Positions 46,648-57,106 of a stretch of 64,000 nt of DNA are shown here, in pieces. Both the position numbers and the translations under genes were made by a program. This DNA is from Telluria beijingensis (GTDB lineage Bacteria > Pseudomonadota > Gammaproteobacteria > Burkholderiales > Burkholderiaceae_D). Location: the NCBI RefSeq assembly GCF_030770395.1, contig NZ_CP132480.1, positions 2,040,714-2,104,713 on the forward strand, given 5' to 3'. Under the pieces are notes generated by a model. The model saw only the letters and a program-made list of their open reading frames with translations, made no database searches and was not told where the DNA came from. Each line of letters starts with the position of its first letter. Position 1 is the first letter of the stretch.

Positions 46648-47025
46648 TTAGCAGATCGATCCGCGTATGCTCTTGCCCGTTCGCAGATTTATGCCGAAGT
46701 GACAAACATAGGGTGATGCGCGCTCATCTTTGTCATATATGCAGTCGAGATCGCCTTTCTCGCGCACACGCAAGTCGGCTGAGGCGCCGCACGCGTCTTT
46801 CAGATCCGGTCCAATCGATTCGAACAGGGCTTTGGCCATGTCGCCCTGGATGGACAGCGCAGCCTTGCGGTCGTTCATCGTGGGCGCTGCCTCTTCGCCC
46901 AAGGCGCCCGAATAGATGAGGTACCCACCTTTGAATTCGGTATAAGTGCCGCCCCATGGTTTAGCAGCATAAGCGACGGAGCATAGCCCGGCGAAGCAGA
47001 GAATCGCGGTCGTTGGCATCTTCAT
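46648..47025 (-). CDS. Small secreted cysteine-containing protein, putative immunity partner
   Basis: A 125-residue protein not recognised as a named family. It has an N-terminal signal peptide (MKMPTTAILCFAGLCSVAYA, cleavage after AYA), giving a mature protein of about 105 residues with four Cys, an even number compatible with periplasmic disulfides. It starts one base after the stop of the endopeptidase-like gene and so is co-translated with it. A toxin-neutralising role is inferred from this pairing and from its predicted periplasmic location, where a murein hydrolase would act. The local base composition is visibly less GC-rich than the flanking genes, suggesting acquisition by transfer. 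Confidence 0.7.
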   Translation of the reverse strand: MKMPTTAILCFAGLCSVAYAAKPWGGTYTEFKGGYLIYSGALGEEAAPTMNDRKAALSIQGDMAKALFESIGPDLKDACGASADLRVREKGDLDCIYDKDERASPYVCHFGINLRTGKSIRGSIC

Positions 47026-47026
47026 T

Positions 47027-47494
47027 TCAGGCTCCGACTTCTACGTGGAAATGGTTGTCGTGGCCGCCCATCGGCCGTGCGAGATGACGTAGAGCTGGAT
47101 CGTTGAAGTACAACGTTTTCACGCCAGGATAATTTCGGAAGAGTCCAATCAGTCTCGCCGTAGCGGCCTGATCATATTGATCAGTCCATTGCCAGCATGC
47201 CGCTTGTCTTTTGCGATCCCTTCGGATGGGTCGTTTATCGACTTCAAGTCCCTTCTTGTGCGTCCTGTGCTTGTCGTACGGCTTGCCGCCAGCCAGACTG
47301 ATATTACCTATTCCGAATTTGCGTGAATCCAACGTCGCCCATACCCTGTCAACATACAAAAGCAAATTTATCATCGCCGGATGCGCAACCTGGCCGGCAC
47401 CTTGGGCAGGTGTTCCATAGACATAATATCCCGCGCCTTCTGGCCCTTGGGGCAACATGAAATAACCGCGGCTATCCTGTGGTTGGGGGTGCAT
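47027..47494 (-). CDS. Compact murein-endopeptidase-like protein (MepA/M15-like fold), putative effector
   Basis: A 155-residue protein with metal-peptidase signatures of the MepA (M74)/M15 type: HKKGLEVD fits HxxGxxVD, and the C-terminal GGHDNHFHVEV fits the GHDxHFHxR-type motif with its two His ligands. MepA cleaves D-Ala-mDAP cross-links. MepA itself is about 270 residues and has a signal peptide; this protein is little more than the catalytic core and has none. AGGAG lies six bases before the ATG. The secreted small protein follows one base after its stop. A cytoplasmically made cell-wall hydrolase coupled to a periplasmic partner is the layout of type VI-type effector-immunity pairs, but no secretion gene is in the window. 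A housekeeping or phage-derived enzyme remains possible. Confidence 0.72.
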   Translation of the reverse strand: MHPQPQDSRGYFMLPQGPEGAGYYVYGTPAQGAGQVAHPAMINLLLYVDRVWATLDSRKFGIGNISLAGGKPYDKHRTHKKGLEVDKRPIRRDRKRQAACWQWTDQYDQAATARLIGLFRNYPGVKTLYFNDPALRHLARPMGGHDNHFHVEVGA

Positions 47495-47624
47495 TTGCCA
47501 CTCCTGGGCTGGCTATAAGGCAGTCAATCATGCCTATTCAACCGTGCTAGAGTATTGGCACCGCGCAACGTCGCTCGACGACCGGATTCAGCCGCGCGAC
47601 GCAGCGCCCAGGGTCGGCAGGCGA

Positions 47625-48839
47625 TCAGCGCGCGCCAGGTACCGGCCTAACCTTGCTTGCAGCCTCAAGCGCACGCTGGCGCGCAATCTCGATATCGTCG
47701 GCAGTCGCCAGCGCCACGCCCATGCGGCGGCGCGCGAACGATTCCGGCTTGCCGAACAGGCGCAGGTCGGCGCCCGGCACGCGCAGCGCCTCGGCCACGC
47801 CCTCGAAGGCGATGCCGGCTTGCTCCAGCTGGCCGTAGATCACGGCGGAAGCACCCGGCGCCCGCAGCGCGGTGTCCACCGGCAGGCCCAGGATGGCCTT
47901 CGCGTGCAGCTCGAATTCGCTTTGTACCTGGCTCGCCATCGTCACCATGCCGGTATCGTGCGGGCGCGGGCTCACTTCCGAGAACCACACCACATCGCCC
48001 TTGACGAACAGCTCGACGCCGAACACGCCCAGGCCGCCCAGGCTGGCGGTGACCCTGGCCGCGATCTCGCGCGCGCGTTCCAGCGCCAGCGGCTGCATCG
48101 GGTGCGGCTGCCACGATTCGACGTAGTCGCCCTGTACCTGCTTGTGGCCGATCGGCTCGCAGAACGTCGTCTCGACCTGGCCGTCGGCGCCGAGCGAGCG
48201 CACCGTCAGCAAGGTGATCTCGTAGTCGAAATCGATGAAGCCTTCGGCGATGACGCGCCCGGCATCGACCCGTCCGCCGGCGGCGGCGTAGTCCCAGGCG
48301 GCCTGCACGTCGCCGGCCGTGTCGAGCTTCGACTGGCCCTTGCCGGACGAGGACATCACCGGCTTGACCACGCAGGGAAAGCCCACCGCGGCGCAGGCTT
48401 GTTCCAGTTCGGCCAGGCTGCTGGCGAAGCGGTAGGGCGACGTGGCCAAGCCCAGTTCCTCGGCCGCCAGGCGGCGGATGCCTTCGCGGTTCATGGTCAA
48501 TTGCGCCGCGCGCGCGGTCGGGATGCAGGTGATGCGGCCGGCGGCTTCGAGTTGGGCCAGCTTGTCGGTGGCGATCGCCTCGATCTCGGGCACCACCAGG
48601 TCGGGGCGTTCCTCCTCGATCAGCGCTTCGAGCGCGGCGCCGTCCGTCATGTCGATCACGTGGGCGCGGTGCGCGACCTGGTGGCCGGGGGCGTTCGGGT
48701 AGCGGTCGACGGCGATCACCTCGACGCCCAGGCGCTGCAGGGCGATGATCACTTCCTTGCCCAGCTCGCCGGAGCCGAGCAGCATGACTTTGGTTGCGGA
48801 AGGGGCGAGCGGGGTGCCGAAGGTGCGTGGAGTGGTCAT
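47625..48839 (-). CDS. purT: Formate-dependent phosphoribosylglycinamide formyltransferase (GAR transformylase 2)
   Basis: A 404-residue ATP-grasp enzyme of purine synthesis, using formate and ATP to formylate [23 protein letters not shown] starts the pre-ATP-grasp domain, [11 protein letters not shown] is the phosphate-binding loop, and [25 protein letters not shown] is the ATP-grasp metal-binding region. Its length matches PurT. It lies between tRNA-Asn copies 2 and 3, on the opposite strand to them. Confidence 0.96.
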   Translation of the reverse strand: MTTPRTFGTPLAPSATKVMLLGSGELGKEVIIALQRLGVEVIAVDRYPNAPGHQVAHRAHVIDMTDGAALEALIEEERPDLVVPEIEAIATDKLAQLEAAGRITCIPTARAAQLTMNREGIRRLAAEELGLATSPYRFASSLAELEQACAAVGFPCVVKPVMSSSGKGQSKLDTAGDVQAAWDYAAAGGRVDAGRVIAEGFIDFDYEITLLTVRSLGADGQVETTFCEPIGHKQVQGDYVESWQPHPMQPLALERAREIAARVTASLGGLGVFGVELFVKGDVVWFSEVSPRPHDTGMVTMASQVQSEFELHAKAILGLPVDTALRAPGASAVIYGQLEQAGIAFEGVAEALRVPGADLRLFGKPESFARRRMGVALATADDIEIARQRALEAASKVRPVPGAR

Positions 48840-48966
48840 GGTCGGTCAGTAGATAAGTGGCTGGCGCGGACGCCGTCGAAGCTGCGACTATAGCAAAGTG
48901 GGTCCCACTTGCGCCGGCGGCGGGCCCTGCGCACAAGATGGACTGGTCAAACTGCAAACGCCCGGC

Positions 48967-48972
48967 TATAAT
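48967..48972 (+). promoter_or_regulatory. -10 element of tRNA-Asn copy 3
   Basis: A consensus TATAAT 11 bases before the tRNA. The upstream region around 48945 (TGGTCA, 16-base spacer) is only a weak -35 match. Confidence 0.7.
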
Positions 48973-48983
48973 GTTGCCTCGAT

Positions 48984-49059
48984 TCCCTGATAGCTCAGTC
49001 GGTAGAGCGACGGACTGTTAATCCGCAGGTCCCTGGTTCGAGTCCAGGTCGGGGAGCCA
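48984..49059 (+). tRNA. tRNA-Asn(GTT), copy 3
   Basis: Identical in sequence to copy 1 over all 76 bases, with GTT anticodon and encoded CCA. Confidence 0.98.
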
Positions 49060-49068
49060 GAATGAAAG

Positions 49069-49097
49069 AAGGGCCGCATGCGAATGTGGCCCTTTTT
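49069..49097 (+). terminator. Terminator after tRNA-Asn copy 3
   Basis: AAGGGCCGCAT (49069-49079) pairs with ATGTGGCCCTT (49084-49094) around a GCGA tetraloop and runs into TTTTT. Confidence 0.9.
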
Positions 49098-49115
49098 GCG
49101 TGGCGCATCAGGTAT

Positions 49116-49547
49116 TCACGCCGGCGCGCCGTGCGCCCCGCGCCGTTCCAGCAGCTCGTACGCGCCCATCCCCGCCACCATCCCCAGGAAGAACAGCAGC
49201 GGCTCGAGCCCGCCTGCCAACAGCGACACCACCGCCGGCCCCGGGCAGTAGCCGGCCAGCCCCCAGCCGCCGCCGAATACCAGGCTGCCCACCAGCAGCC
49301 TGCGGTCGATGCGGGTCGCGGTCGGCAGCTGCACCGTCTCGCCCAGCAGGCTGCGGCGCCGGCGCCGGGCGATCAGATACGCCGGCATCGCAGCCAGCAG
49401 CGCGCCGCCCATCACGATGCCGAGCGACGGGTCCCAGTTCCCGGCCAGGTCGAGGAAGGCCAGCACCTTGGCTGGATCGGTCATGCTCGACAGGATCAGC
49501 CCGATCCCGAACAGCAGGCCGGCCCATAGCGCGCACAGGATCTTCAT
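49116..49547 (-). CDS. YeeE/YedE-family transporter, C-terminal half subunit
   Basis: A 143-residue membrane protein with about four helices. [20 protein letters not shown] starts it and GGGWGLAGYCPGPAVVSL is the conserved Cys-containing motif of the family, proposed to carry thiosulfate or other sulfur species across the membrane. The start overlaps the stop of the other half gene by four bases (ATGA), so the two subunits are translationally coupled; together they equal one full YeeE. Confidence 0.88.
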   Translation of the reverse strand: MKILCALWAGLLFGIGLILSSMTDPAKVLAFLDLAGNWDPSLGIVMGGALLAAMPAYLIARRRRRSLLGETVQLPTATRIDRRLLVGSLVFGGGWGLAGYCPGPAVVSLLAGGLEPLLFFLGMVAGMGAYELLERRGAHGAPA

Positions 49548-49987
49548 GCGCCACCCGCATCGACGACGTGGCGCAGCAGATAGACGACGGCAAAACCGGC
49601 GCCCATGAAGGCGGCGGTCGCGGCCAGCGAGCGCTTCGATCCGCGCGCCATGCCGCACACGCCATGGCCGCTGGTGCAGCCGCCGCCATAGCGGGTGCCG
49701 ATGCCTACCAGCAGGCCGGACGCGAGCAGCGCCAGCCAGTCCGCGTCGACTTTGGCCGCCGGCAACGGCGCCGCCAGCGTGTAGAGCACGGGTGCGCCGG
49801 CCAGGCCCGCGAGGAAGGCCAGGCGCCAGCCGGTCTCGCCGTTTGCCGGGCGCAGCAGGCCGCCGAGGATGCCGCTGACCCCGGCGATGCGGCCATTGAA
49901 CAGCAGCAAGCCGCCGGCGGCCAAGCCGATCAAGAGTCCGCCGGCCAGTGCCGACCATGGCGTGAAGTTGACCCAGTCGATGTCCAT
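49544..49987 (-). CDS. YeeE/YedE-family transporter, N-terminal half subunit
   Basis: A 147-residue membrane protein. [17 protein letters not shown] and the signature [13 protein letters not shown] with conserved Cys residues identify the first half of the YeeE/YedE sulfur transporter. It is the upstream partner of the 143-residue half. No rhodanese or ArsR-type regulator is adjacent, although such genes often accompany this pair. Confidence 0.9.
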   Translation of the reverse strand: MDIDWVNFTPWSALAGGLLIGLAAGGLLLFNGRIAGVSGILGGLLRPANGETGWRLAFLAGLAGAPVLYTLAAPLPAAKVDADWLALLASGLLVGIGTRYGGGCTSGHGVCGMARGSKRSLAATAAFMGAGFAVVYLLRHVVDAGGA

Positions 49988-50048
49988 GGTGTGTCCCCGA
50001 TCCGTCTTGGACCGCGGATACGCGCGAAAGTTGTCGCGAGCATAAAGC

Positions 50049-50339
50049 TCAGCGACTTTTCTTGTTATTGGATGTGTAAGTACGCGTATAGAATTCCGGC
50101 GGCTTTTTCGCCACCCACGCGATGAAGGCCGCGATGTCCGCGTGCCCGCGCAGGGCTTCCCAGGTGTGATAGGTCTGCAGCAGCTCGCGCTCGGTGAGCG
50201 CCGAGTGGATCTTGCGGTGGCAGATCTTGTGGATCGCGAATTGCTCCTTTCCCTTGAAGGTCTTCGGGATCAGGTGGTGACGGTCGATATTGGCCGTCCC
50301 CAGAAGGCGTCCACACAGCGGGCAGCAGTTGTCGGTCAC
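50049..50339 (-). CDS. Small HNH-type protein (GTG start)
   Basis: A 96-residue protein with CCPLCGRLL at the N-terminus, DRHHLIPKTFKGKEQF and ICHRKIHSAL, giving a zinc-bound HNH nuclease-like core (Cys pair, His-His, Cys, His). GTG at 50339 is preferred because AGGAG lies six bases before it; an in-frame ATG at 50423 would add 28 residues with no clear site. It has no associated modification, helicase or phage gene. DNA cleavage is inferred from the fold only. Confidence 0.78.
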   Translation of the reverse strand: MTDNCCPLCGRLLGTANIDRHHLIPKTFKGKEQFAIHKICHRKIHSALTERELLQTYHTWEALRGHADIAAFIAWVAKKPPEFYTRTYTSNNKKSR

Positions 50340-50530
50340 CCCATGCTCCTGGTTGTGTTCGGTTATAGGATACGATATGGTGGGCACACGATTGCCGTAC
50401 AAGGCTTGACCCGATATTTTCATTGGAGAAAGGATGGTCTTCGGCTCTTGTAAAATGGTATTGGTGTAGAATTAACGCTCGGTATTTCTTTGCAATACGT
50501 TACATCCAGCCTGAAAGCGACGCAGTTGCA

Positions 50531-52180
50531 ATGATCGAAGACGACTCCACCCGCTGTTCCGTGCTGTTGATCGACGATGAATCGTTCGCCCAGGACATCA
50601 TTGCCCACGGCCTCAAGGGCTGTGCCGGTCACCAGCTGATGTATGAATCCAGTCCCGCGCGCGCCGTCGAGGTGGCGCGCGAGGTCGACGCGACCGTGGT
50701 GCTGGTCGACCTGCGCATGCCCGGTGGCCTCGATGGTTTCGACGTCATCGCCCAACTGCGCGCCCATCCCGCCACCCACGACGTGCCGGTCATCCTGCTC
50801 TCGTCCGAGGACGACCCCGACATCAAGGCGCGCGCCTTCGCGGTCGGCGCCAGCGACTACATGGTCAAGTGGCCCGACCCGCGCGAGCTGGTGGCGCGCG
50901 TGCGCCACCACAGCGGCGCCTGCATCGCGCGGCGCGAACGCGACCAGGCCTTCGCCTCGCTGCGCCGCAGCCAGGAAGAGCTGGCGGCCAGCCAGTCGGC
51001 CCTGCAGCATGCGCAGAAGATGGAAGCGATCGGCCAGCTCACCGGCGGCGTGGCCCACGACTTCAACAACGTGCTGCAGATCATCGGCGGCAACCTGCAA
51101 CTGCTCAAGCTGGTCGGCAGCCTGAGCGATGCCGCCCGCGGGCGCGTCGAGATGGCCCTGTCGGGCGTCGAGCGCGGCGCCAAGCTGGCCTCGCACCTGC
51201 TCGCCTTCGCGCGCCGCCAGCCGCTGCAATCGGTGGTGATCGATCCCGGCCACATGATGCGCGAGATGGACGATATGGCGCGCCGCGTCCTGAGCGCCGG
51301 CACCCTGGTCAGGACCGAGATCGCCCCTGAACTGGGCAGCACCATGATCGACCCCAACCAGCTGAACAACGTGCTGCTGAACCTGGTCATCAATGCGCGC
51401 GACGCGATGCCCGATGGCGGCACCCTGACCATTCGCGCCGCCAATGTCGGCCACGGCGACGACCTGCCGCCCGAAGTGCTGCACAGCGACTATGTGATGC
51501 TCGAGATCGCCGACACCGGCAAGGGCATGCCGCCCGCCGTGCTGCAGCGCGCCTTCGAGCCTTTCTTCACGACCAAGCCGATCGGCCAGGGCACCGGCCT
51601 GGGCCTGTCGATGGCCTATGGTTTCGTCAAGCAGTCGGGCGGCGAGATCGTGCTGCGCAGCGAGCCGGGACAGGGCACCAGCGTGCGCATCTACCTGCTG
51701 CGCAGCAGCGCCGCGCCGGTGGCGAACGACGGACAGTCCTACGACCTGGCGCTGGCCGGCGGGTTGGAAACCATCCTGGTGGTGGAAGACGAGGACGATG
51801 TGCGCTCGTCGACCTGCGCCATCCTGTCGGCGCTCGGCTACGACGTGCTGGAAGCGGGCGATGCCGAGGAGGCAGCCGCGATCGTCGAGAGCGGCCGCCA
51901 CGTCGACCTGGTGTTCACCGACGTCATCATGCCGGGACCGGTCAGCAGCCTGCAGTTGGGCGAGATCGTGCGCCGCTACCTGCCGCAATGCGAAGTGCTG
52001 TACACCTCGGGCTATGCCGAGGGCGTGCTGGCGCACGAAGGCAAGCTGGACTCATCGGTGCACCTGTTGCAGAAACCCTATCACCCGGATGCGCTGAGCG
52101 CGCGCATCCGCCATCTGCTGCGGCGCGCCCGGCGCGCGACGGGCAAGCCGTCAGCGCCGGCTCATGCCGGCTTGATGTAG
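50531..52180 (+). CDS. Hybrid kinase with N- and C-terminal receivers (REC-HisKA-HATPase-REC)
   Basis: A 549-residue soluble protein. The N-terminal receiver (about 10-130; LLIDDESFAQD, VLVDLRMPGGLDG) is followed by a coiled linker, HisKA with GGVAHDFNNVLQIIGGNL, HATPase (NLVINARDAMPDGG, GQGTGLGLSMAYGFVKQSGG) and a C-terminal receiver (VVEDEDDVRSS, VFTDVIMPG, LLQKPY). The first receiver suggests input by phosphotransfer rather than by a ligand sensor. It runs tail to tail with the phytochrome-linked regulator, overlapping it by 19 bases. Confidence 0.9.
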   Translation: MIEDDSTRCSVLLIDDESFAQDIIAHGLKGCAGHQLMYESSPARAVEVAREVDATVVLVDLRMPGGLDGFDVIAQLRAHPATHDVPVILLSSEDDPDIKARAFAVGASDYMVKWPDPRELVARVRHHSGACIARRERDQAFASLRRSQEELAASQSALQHAQKMEAIGQLTGGVAHDFNNVLQIIGGNLQLLKLVGSLSDAARGRVEMALSGVERGAKLASHLLAFARRQPLQSVVIDPGHMMREMDDMARRVLSAGTLVRTEIAPELGSTMIDPNQLNNVLLNLVINARDAMPDGGTLTIRAANVGHGDDLPPEVLHSDYVMLEIADTGKGMPPAVLQRAFEPFFTTKPIGQGTGLGLSMAYGFVKQSGGEIVLRSEPGQGTSVRIYLLRSSAAPVANDGQSYDLALAGGLETILVVEDEDDVRSSTCAILSALGYDVLEAGDAEEAAAIVESGRHVDLVFTDVIMPGPVSSLQLGEIVRRYLPQCEVLYTSGYAEGVLAHEGKLDSSVHLLQKPYHPDALSARIRHLLRRARRATGKPSAPAHAGLM

Positions 52181-52617
52181 CGGCGCGAACCTGGCGGCGG
52201 TTCGTTCAGCACCGCCCAGAAGATCCCGAGATCGCCGATCGCGCGCACGAACTCGTTGAAGTCCACCGGCTTGACCACATAGGCGTTCACGCCCAGCTCG
52301 TAGCTGCGCACCACGTCCTGCTCTTCCTTGGACGAGGTGAGCATCACCACCGGCACCGCCTTCAGTGCCTCGGTATGGCGGATTTCCTTCAGCACCTCGA
52401 GCCCGTCGACCTTGGGCAACTTGAGGTCGAGCAGGATCACGGCCGGGCTGCCCAGCTGGCGCTCGGCGAACTCGCCGCGCCGGTGCAGGTAGTCGAGCGC
52501 TTCCGCGCCGTCGCGCACCACCACGACTTCGTTGGCCAGCTGGCTTTTCGACAGCGCGATGAGGGTCAACTCCAGGTCATGGGGATTGTCTTCCACCAGG
52601 AGGATGGGCTTGAGCAT
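52162..52617 (-). CDS. Single-domain response regulator (Rcp1-like), phytochrome partner
   Basis: A 151-residue stand-alone receiver. LLVEDNPHDLELTLIAL, the phospho-acceptor in VILLDLKLPKVDGLEVL, the conserved Thr in VVMLTSSKEEQD and the Lys in YVVKPVDFNEF are typical of the Rcp1/CheY-like regulators encoded with phytochromes. There is no output domain. The gene lies 11 bases downstream of the bacteriophytochrome gene on the same strand. Its last 19 bases overlap the 3' end of the convergent hybrid kinase gene. Confidence 0.92.
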   Translation of the reverse strand: MLKPILLVEDNPHDLELTLIALSKSQLANEVVVVRDGAEALDYLHRRGEFAERQLGSPAVILLDLKLPKVDGLEVLKEIRHTEALKAVPVVMLTSSKEEQDVVRSYELGVNAYVVKPVDFNEFVRAIGDLGIFWAVLNEPPPGSRRYIKPA

Positions 52618-52628
52618 GGGCTGAGGTC

Positions 52629-54872
<2,244 letters not shown>

Positions 54873-55111
54873 GATGCCGTGTAGAAACGAGCGAAAGAAA
54901 CAGGGCTCCATTGTAGCGTGAAATGCACAGCCGAATTCATATACCGGTTCTTACTCGGCCGTCATTACTGGTCTGTCTGTCATATCCAGTGTCACAATGC
55001 GATACCTGGTTACCGGCGCGCACGCAAATACGGTCGCGTGGCGAATTGCGGTACAGCAGATGTATGATAGGCAAATTTATCGGCCCAGCAGACCGGAGTC
55101 GCACCGCCACC

Positions 55112-57016
55112 ATGGACACCTCCCTACCCGTCAAGCCGCTGACCGACGAGCAGCGCTTCCAGTACCTGATCGCCGGCATCAGCGATTATGCGATCTACAT
55201 GCTCGATCCACAGGGCTACGTCAACAGCTGGAACGCCGGCGCCCAGCGCTTCAAGGGCTATCTCGAGCACGAGATCCTGCAGCAGCATTTCTCGCGCTTC
55301 TACACCCCCGAGGACCGCGCCAGCGGCTTGCCGGCGCAGGCGCTGGCCCAGGCGCTCGATCACGGCCGCTACGAATCCGAAGGCTGGCGCGTGCGCAAGG
55401 ACGGCGGCCGCTTCTGGGCCCACGTGCTGATCGACCCGATCCGCGACGACGGCGGCACGCTGATCGGCTACGCCAAGATCACGCGCGACGTCACCGAGAA
55501 GAAGTGCGCCGAGGATGCCTTGCGCGAGAGCGAGCAGCGCTTCCGCCTGCTGGTGCAGGGCGTGGCCGACTATGCGATCTACATGCTCACGCCCGAGGGC
55601 GTGGTGTCGAACTGGAACCTGGGGGCCGAGCGCATCAAGGGTTACAGCCAGGCCGACATCGTCGGCCACCATTTCTCGCTGTTCTACACCGACGAAGACC
55701 GCCTGCGCGGCCTGCCGGCGCGCGCGCTCACCACGGCCGGCGACGTCGGCCGCTACGAGGCCGAGGGCTGGCGCGTGCGCAAGGGCGGCACCCGGTTCTG
55801 GGCCAATGTCGTGATCGACGCCATCCGTGGCGAGGACGGGCGCCTGCTGGGCTATGCCAAGGTCACGCGCGACCTGACCGAAAAGAAGGCGGCGGCCGAG
55901 GCGCTCGATAAAGCCCAGGCTGCGCTGTTCCAGGCCCAGAAGATGGAGTCGATCGGCCAGCTCACCGGCGGCATCGCGCACGACTTCAACAACCTGCTGT
56001 CGGTGATCTCGAGCGGCCTCGAGGTGCTGGGCATGCAGCGCAATCCGGGCGGCGACGCCAAGACGCTCGACAGCATGCGGCGCGCGATCGACCGCGGCGC
56101 CACGCTCACCCAGCAATTGCTGGCCTTCGCGCGCCAGCAGCCGCTGGAACCCGAGACGCGCAACGTCAACCGCATCGTCAGCGGCTTCGAATCCGTGCTG
56201 CGGCGCGCCGCCAATTCGTCGATCGACTTCGTGCTCAAGCTCGAGGCCAAGGCGCCCAACGCCGTGATCGACGCCGCGCGGCTCGAGTCGGCTGTGCTGA
56301 ACCTGGTGGTCAATGCGCGCGACGCCATGCCCGGCGGCGGGCGGATCGTGGTGGCGACCGCCAACGTGGCGCTGGCCCAGGGCGAGCAGCCGCCGCTGGC
56401 GGCCGGCGACTACCTGCGCCTGAGCGTGAGCGATACCGGCACCGGCATGGCGCCCGAGACCATCGCGCGCGCCTTCGAACCCTTCTTCACCACCAAGGAA
56501 GTGGGCAAAGGCACCGGTCTGGGGCTGTCGCAGGTGTATGGCTTCATCAAGCAGTCGGGCGGCGAGGTGACCATCGAGAGCGCGCTGGGCGAGGGCACCA
56601 GCATCGTGATCTGGCTGCCGGTCGTGACTTCGCACGCGCACGACCTGGAGGAAGTCAAGAGCGAGACTGTGCTGATCGTCGAGGACGAACCCGACCTGCT
56701 GGATGTCGCGTCGTCGCTGTTCCTGAGCATGGGCTACGACGTGATGACCGCGGCCAGCGGCAACGACGCCCTCAACCTGCTGGCCAGCCGCGACGTCGAC
56801 ATCCTGTTCACCGATGTGGTGATGCCGAACGGGATGAACGGCATCGAACTGGCGGCCTATGCGCGCAACCACTACCCGCACGTGAAGGTGATGCTGGCCT
56901 CGGGCTACCCGCAGCCGGCGCTGAGGTTAGATCGCAAGCGGCTGGGCGAATTCGCCTTTGTCAGCAAGCCGTACCGGCTGTCGGATCTGGCGCGGAGCCT
57001 GCGCAGCGCGCACTGA
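55112..57016 (+). CDS. Hybrid kinase with two PAS domains (PAS-PAS-HisKA-HATPase-REC)
   Basis: A 634-residue soluble hybrid kinase. Two similar PAS domains (about 15-135 and 140-260) share the motif SDYAIYML/ADYAIYML followed by WNxGAxRxKGY; their similarity suggests internal duplication. HisKA has GGIAHDFNNLLSVIS, HATPase has NLVVNARDAMPGGG and GKGTGLGLSQVYGFIKQSGG, and the receiver carries VEDEPDLLD, LFTDVVMPNG and VSKPYR. The start is uncertain: ATG 55112 begins the first clear domain, ATG 55064 is an alternative. It is divergent from the bacteriophytochrome gene. Confidence 0.9.
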   Translation: MDTSLPVKPLTDEQRFQYLIAGISDYAIYMLDPQGYVNSWNAGAQRFKGYLEHEILQQHFSRFYTPEDRASGLPAQALAQALDHGRYESEGWRVRKDGGRFWAHVLIDPIRDDGGTLIGYAKITRDVTEKKCAEDALRESEQRFRLLVQGVADYAIYMLTPEGVVSNWNLGAERIKGYSQADIVGHHFSLFYTDEDRLRGLPARALTTAGDVGRYEAEGWRVRKGGTRFWANVVIDAIRGEDGRLLGYAKVTRDLTEKKAAAEALDKAQAALFQAQKMESIGQLTGGIAHDFNNLLSVISSGLEVLGMQRNPGGDAKTLDSMRRAIDRGATLTQQLLAFARQQPLEPETRNVNRIVSGFESVLRRAANSSIDFVLKLEAKAPNAVIDAARLESAVLNLVVNARDAMPGGGRIVVATANVALAQGEQPPLAAGDYLRLSVSDTGTGMAPETIARAFEPFFTTKEVGKGTGLGLSQVYGFIKQSGGEVTIESALGEGTSIVIWLPVVTSHAHDLEEVKSETVLIVEDEPDLLDVASSLFLSMGYDVMTAASGNDALNLLASRDVDILFTDVVMPNGMNGIELAAYARNHYPHVKVMLASGYPQPALRLDRKRLGEFAFVSKPYRLSDLARSLRSAH

Positions 57017-57027
57017 GTCGCAAATTA

Positions 57028-57056
57028 ACCATCAAGCATGCAAAATGCTTGATGGT
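57028..57056. promoter_or_regulatory. Perfect 12-pair hairpin upstream of the FecI-like gene
   Basis: ACCATCAAGCAT-GCAAA-ATGCTTGATGGT. It begins 12 bases after the hybrid kinase stop and 15 bases before the Fur box. No T-run follows on the plus strand; on the minus strand TTAATTTG follows. It could be a terminator of the kinase transcript or an operator. Confidence 0.6.
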
Positions 57057-57070
57057 CCGGTCACAAAGTG

Positions 57071-57085
57071 GAATAATTCTCATTC
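57071..57085. promoter_or_regulatory. Fur box candidate upstream of the FecI-like gene
   Basis: GAATAAT-T-CTCATTC, a 7-1-7 arrangement with imperfect symmetry, resembling AATAATTCTCATT sites found before fecI-type genes. It lies 22 bases before the sigma factor start. Confidence 0.65.
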
Positions 57086-57106
57086 AATCTTTGTTCATGC
57101 CGGACC

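Noticed and set aside
45508..49059. Genomic island with integrase at tRNA-Asn
   Set aside because: All three tRNA genes are full length, no partial attachment duplicate was seen, and no integrase or mobility gene is present. Only a past event could be proposed.
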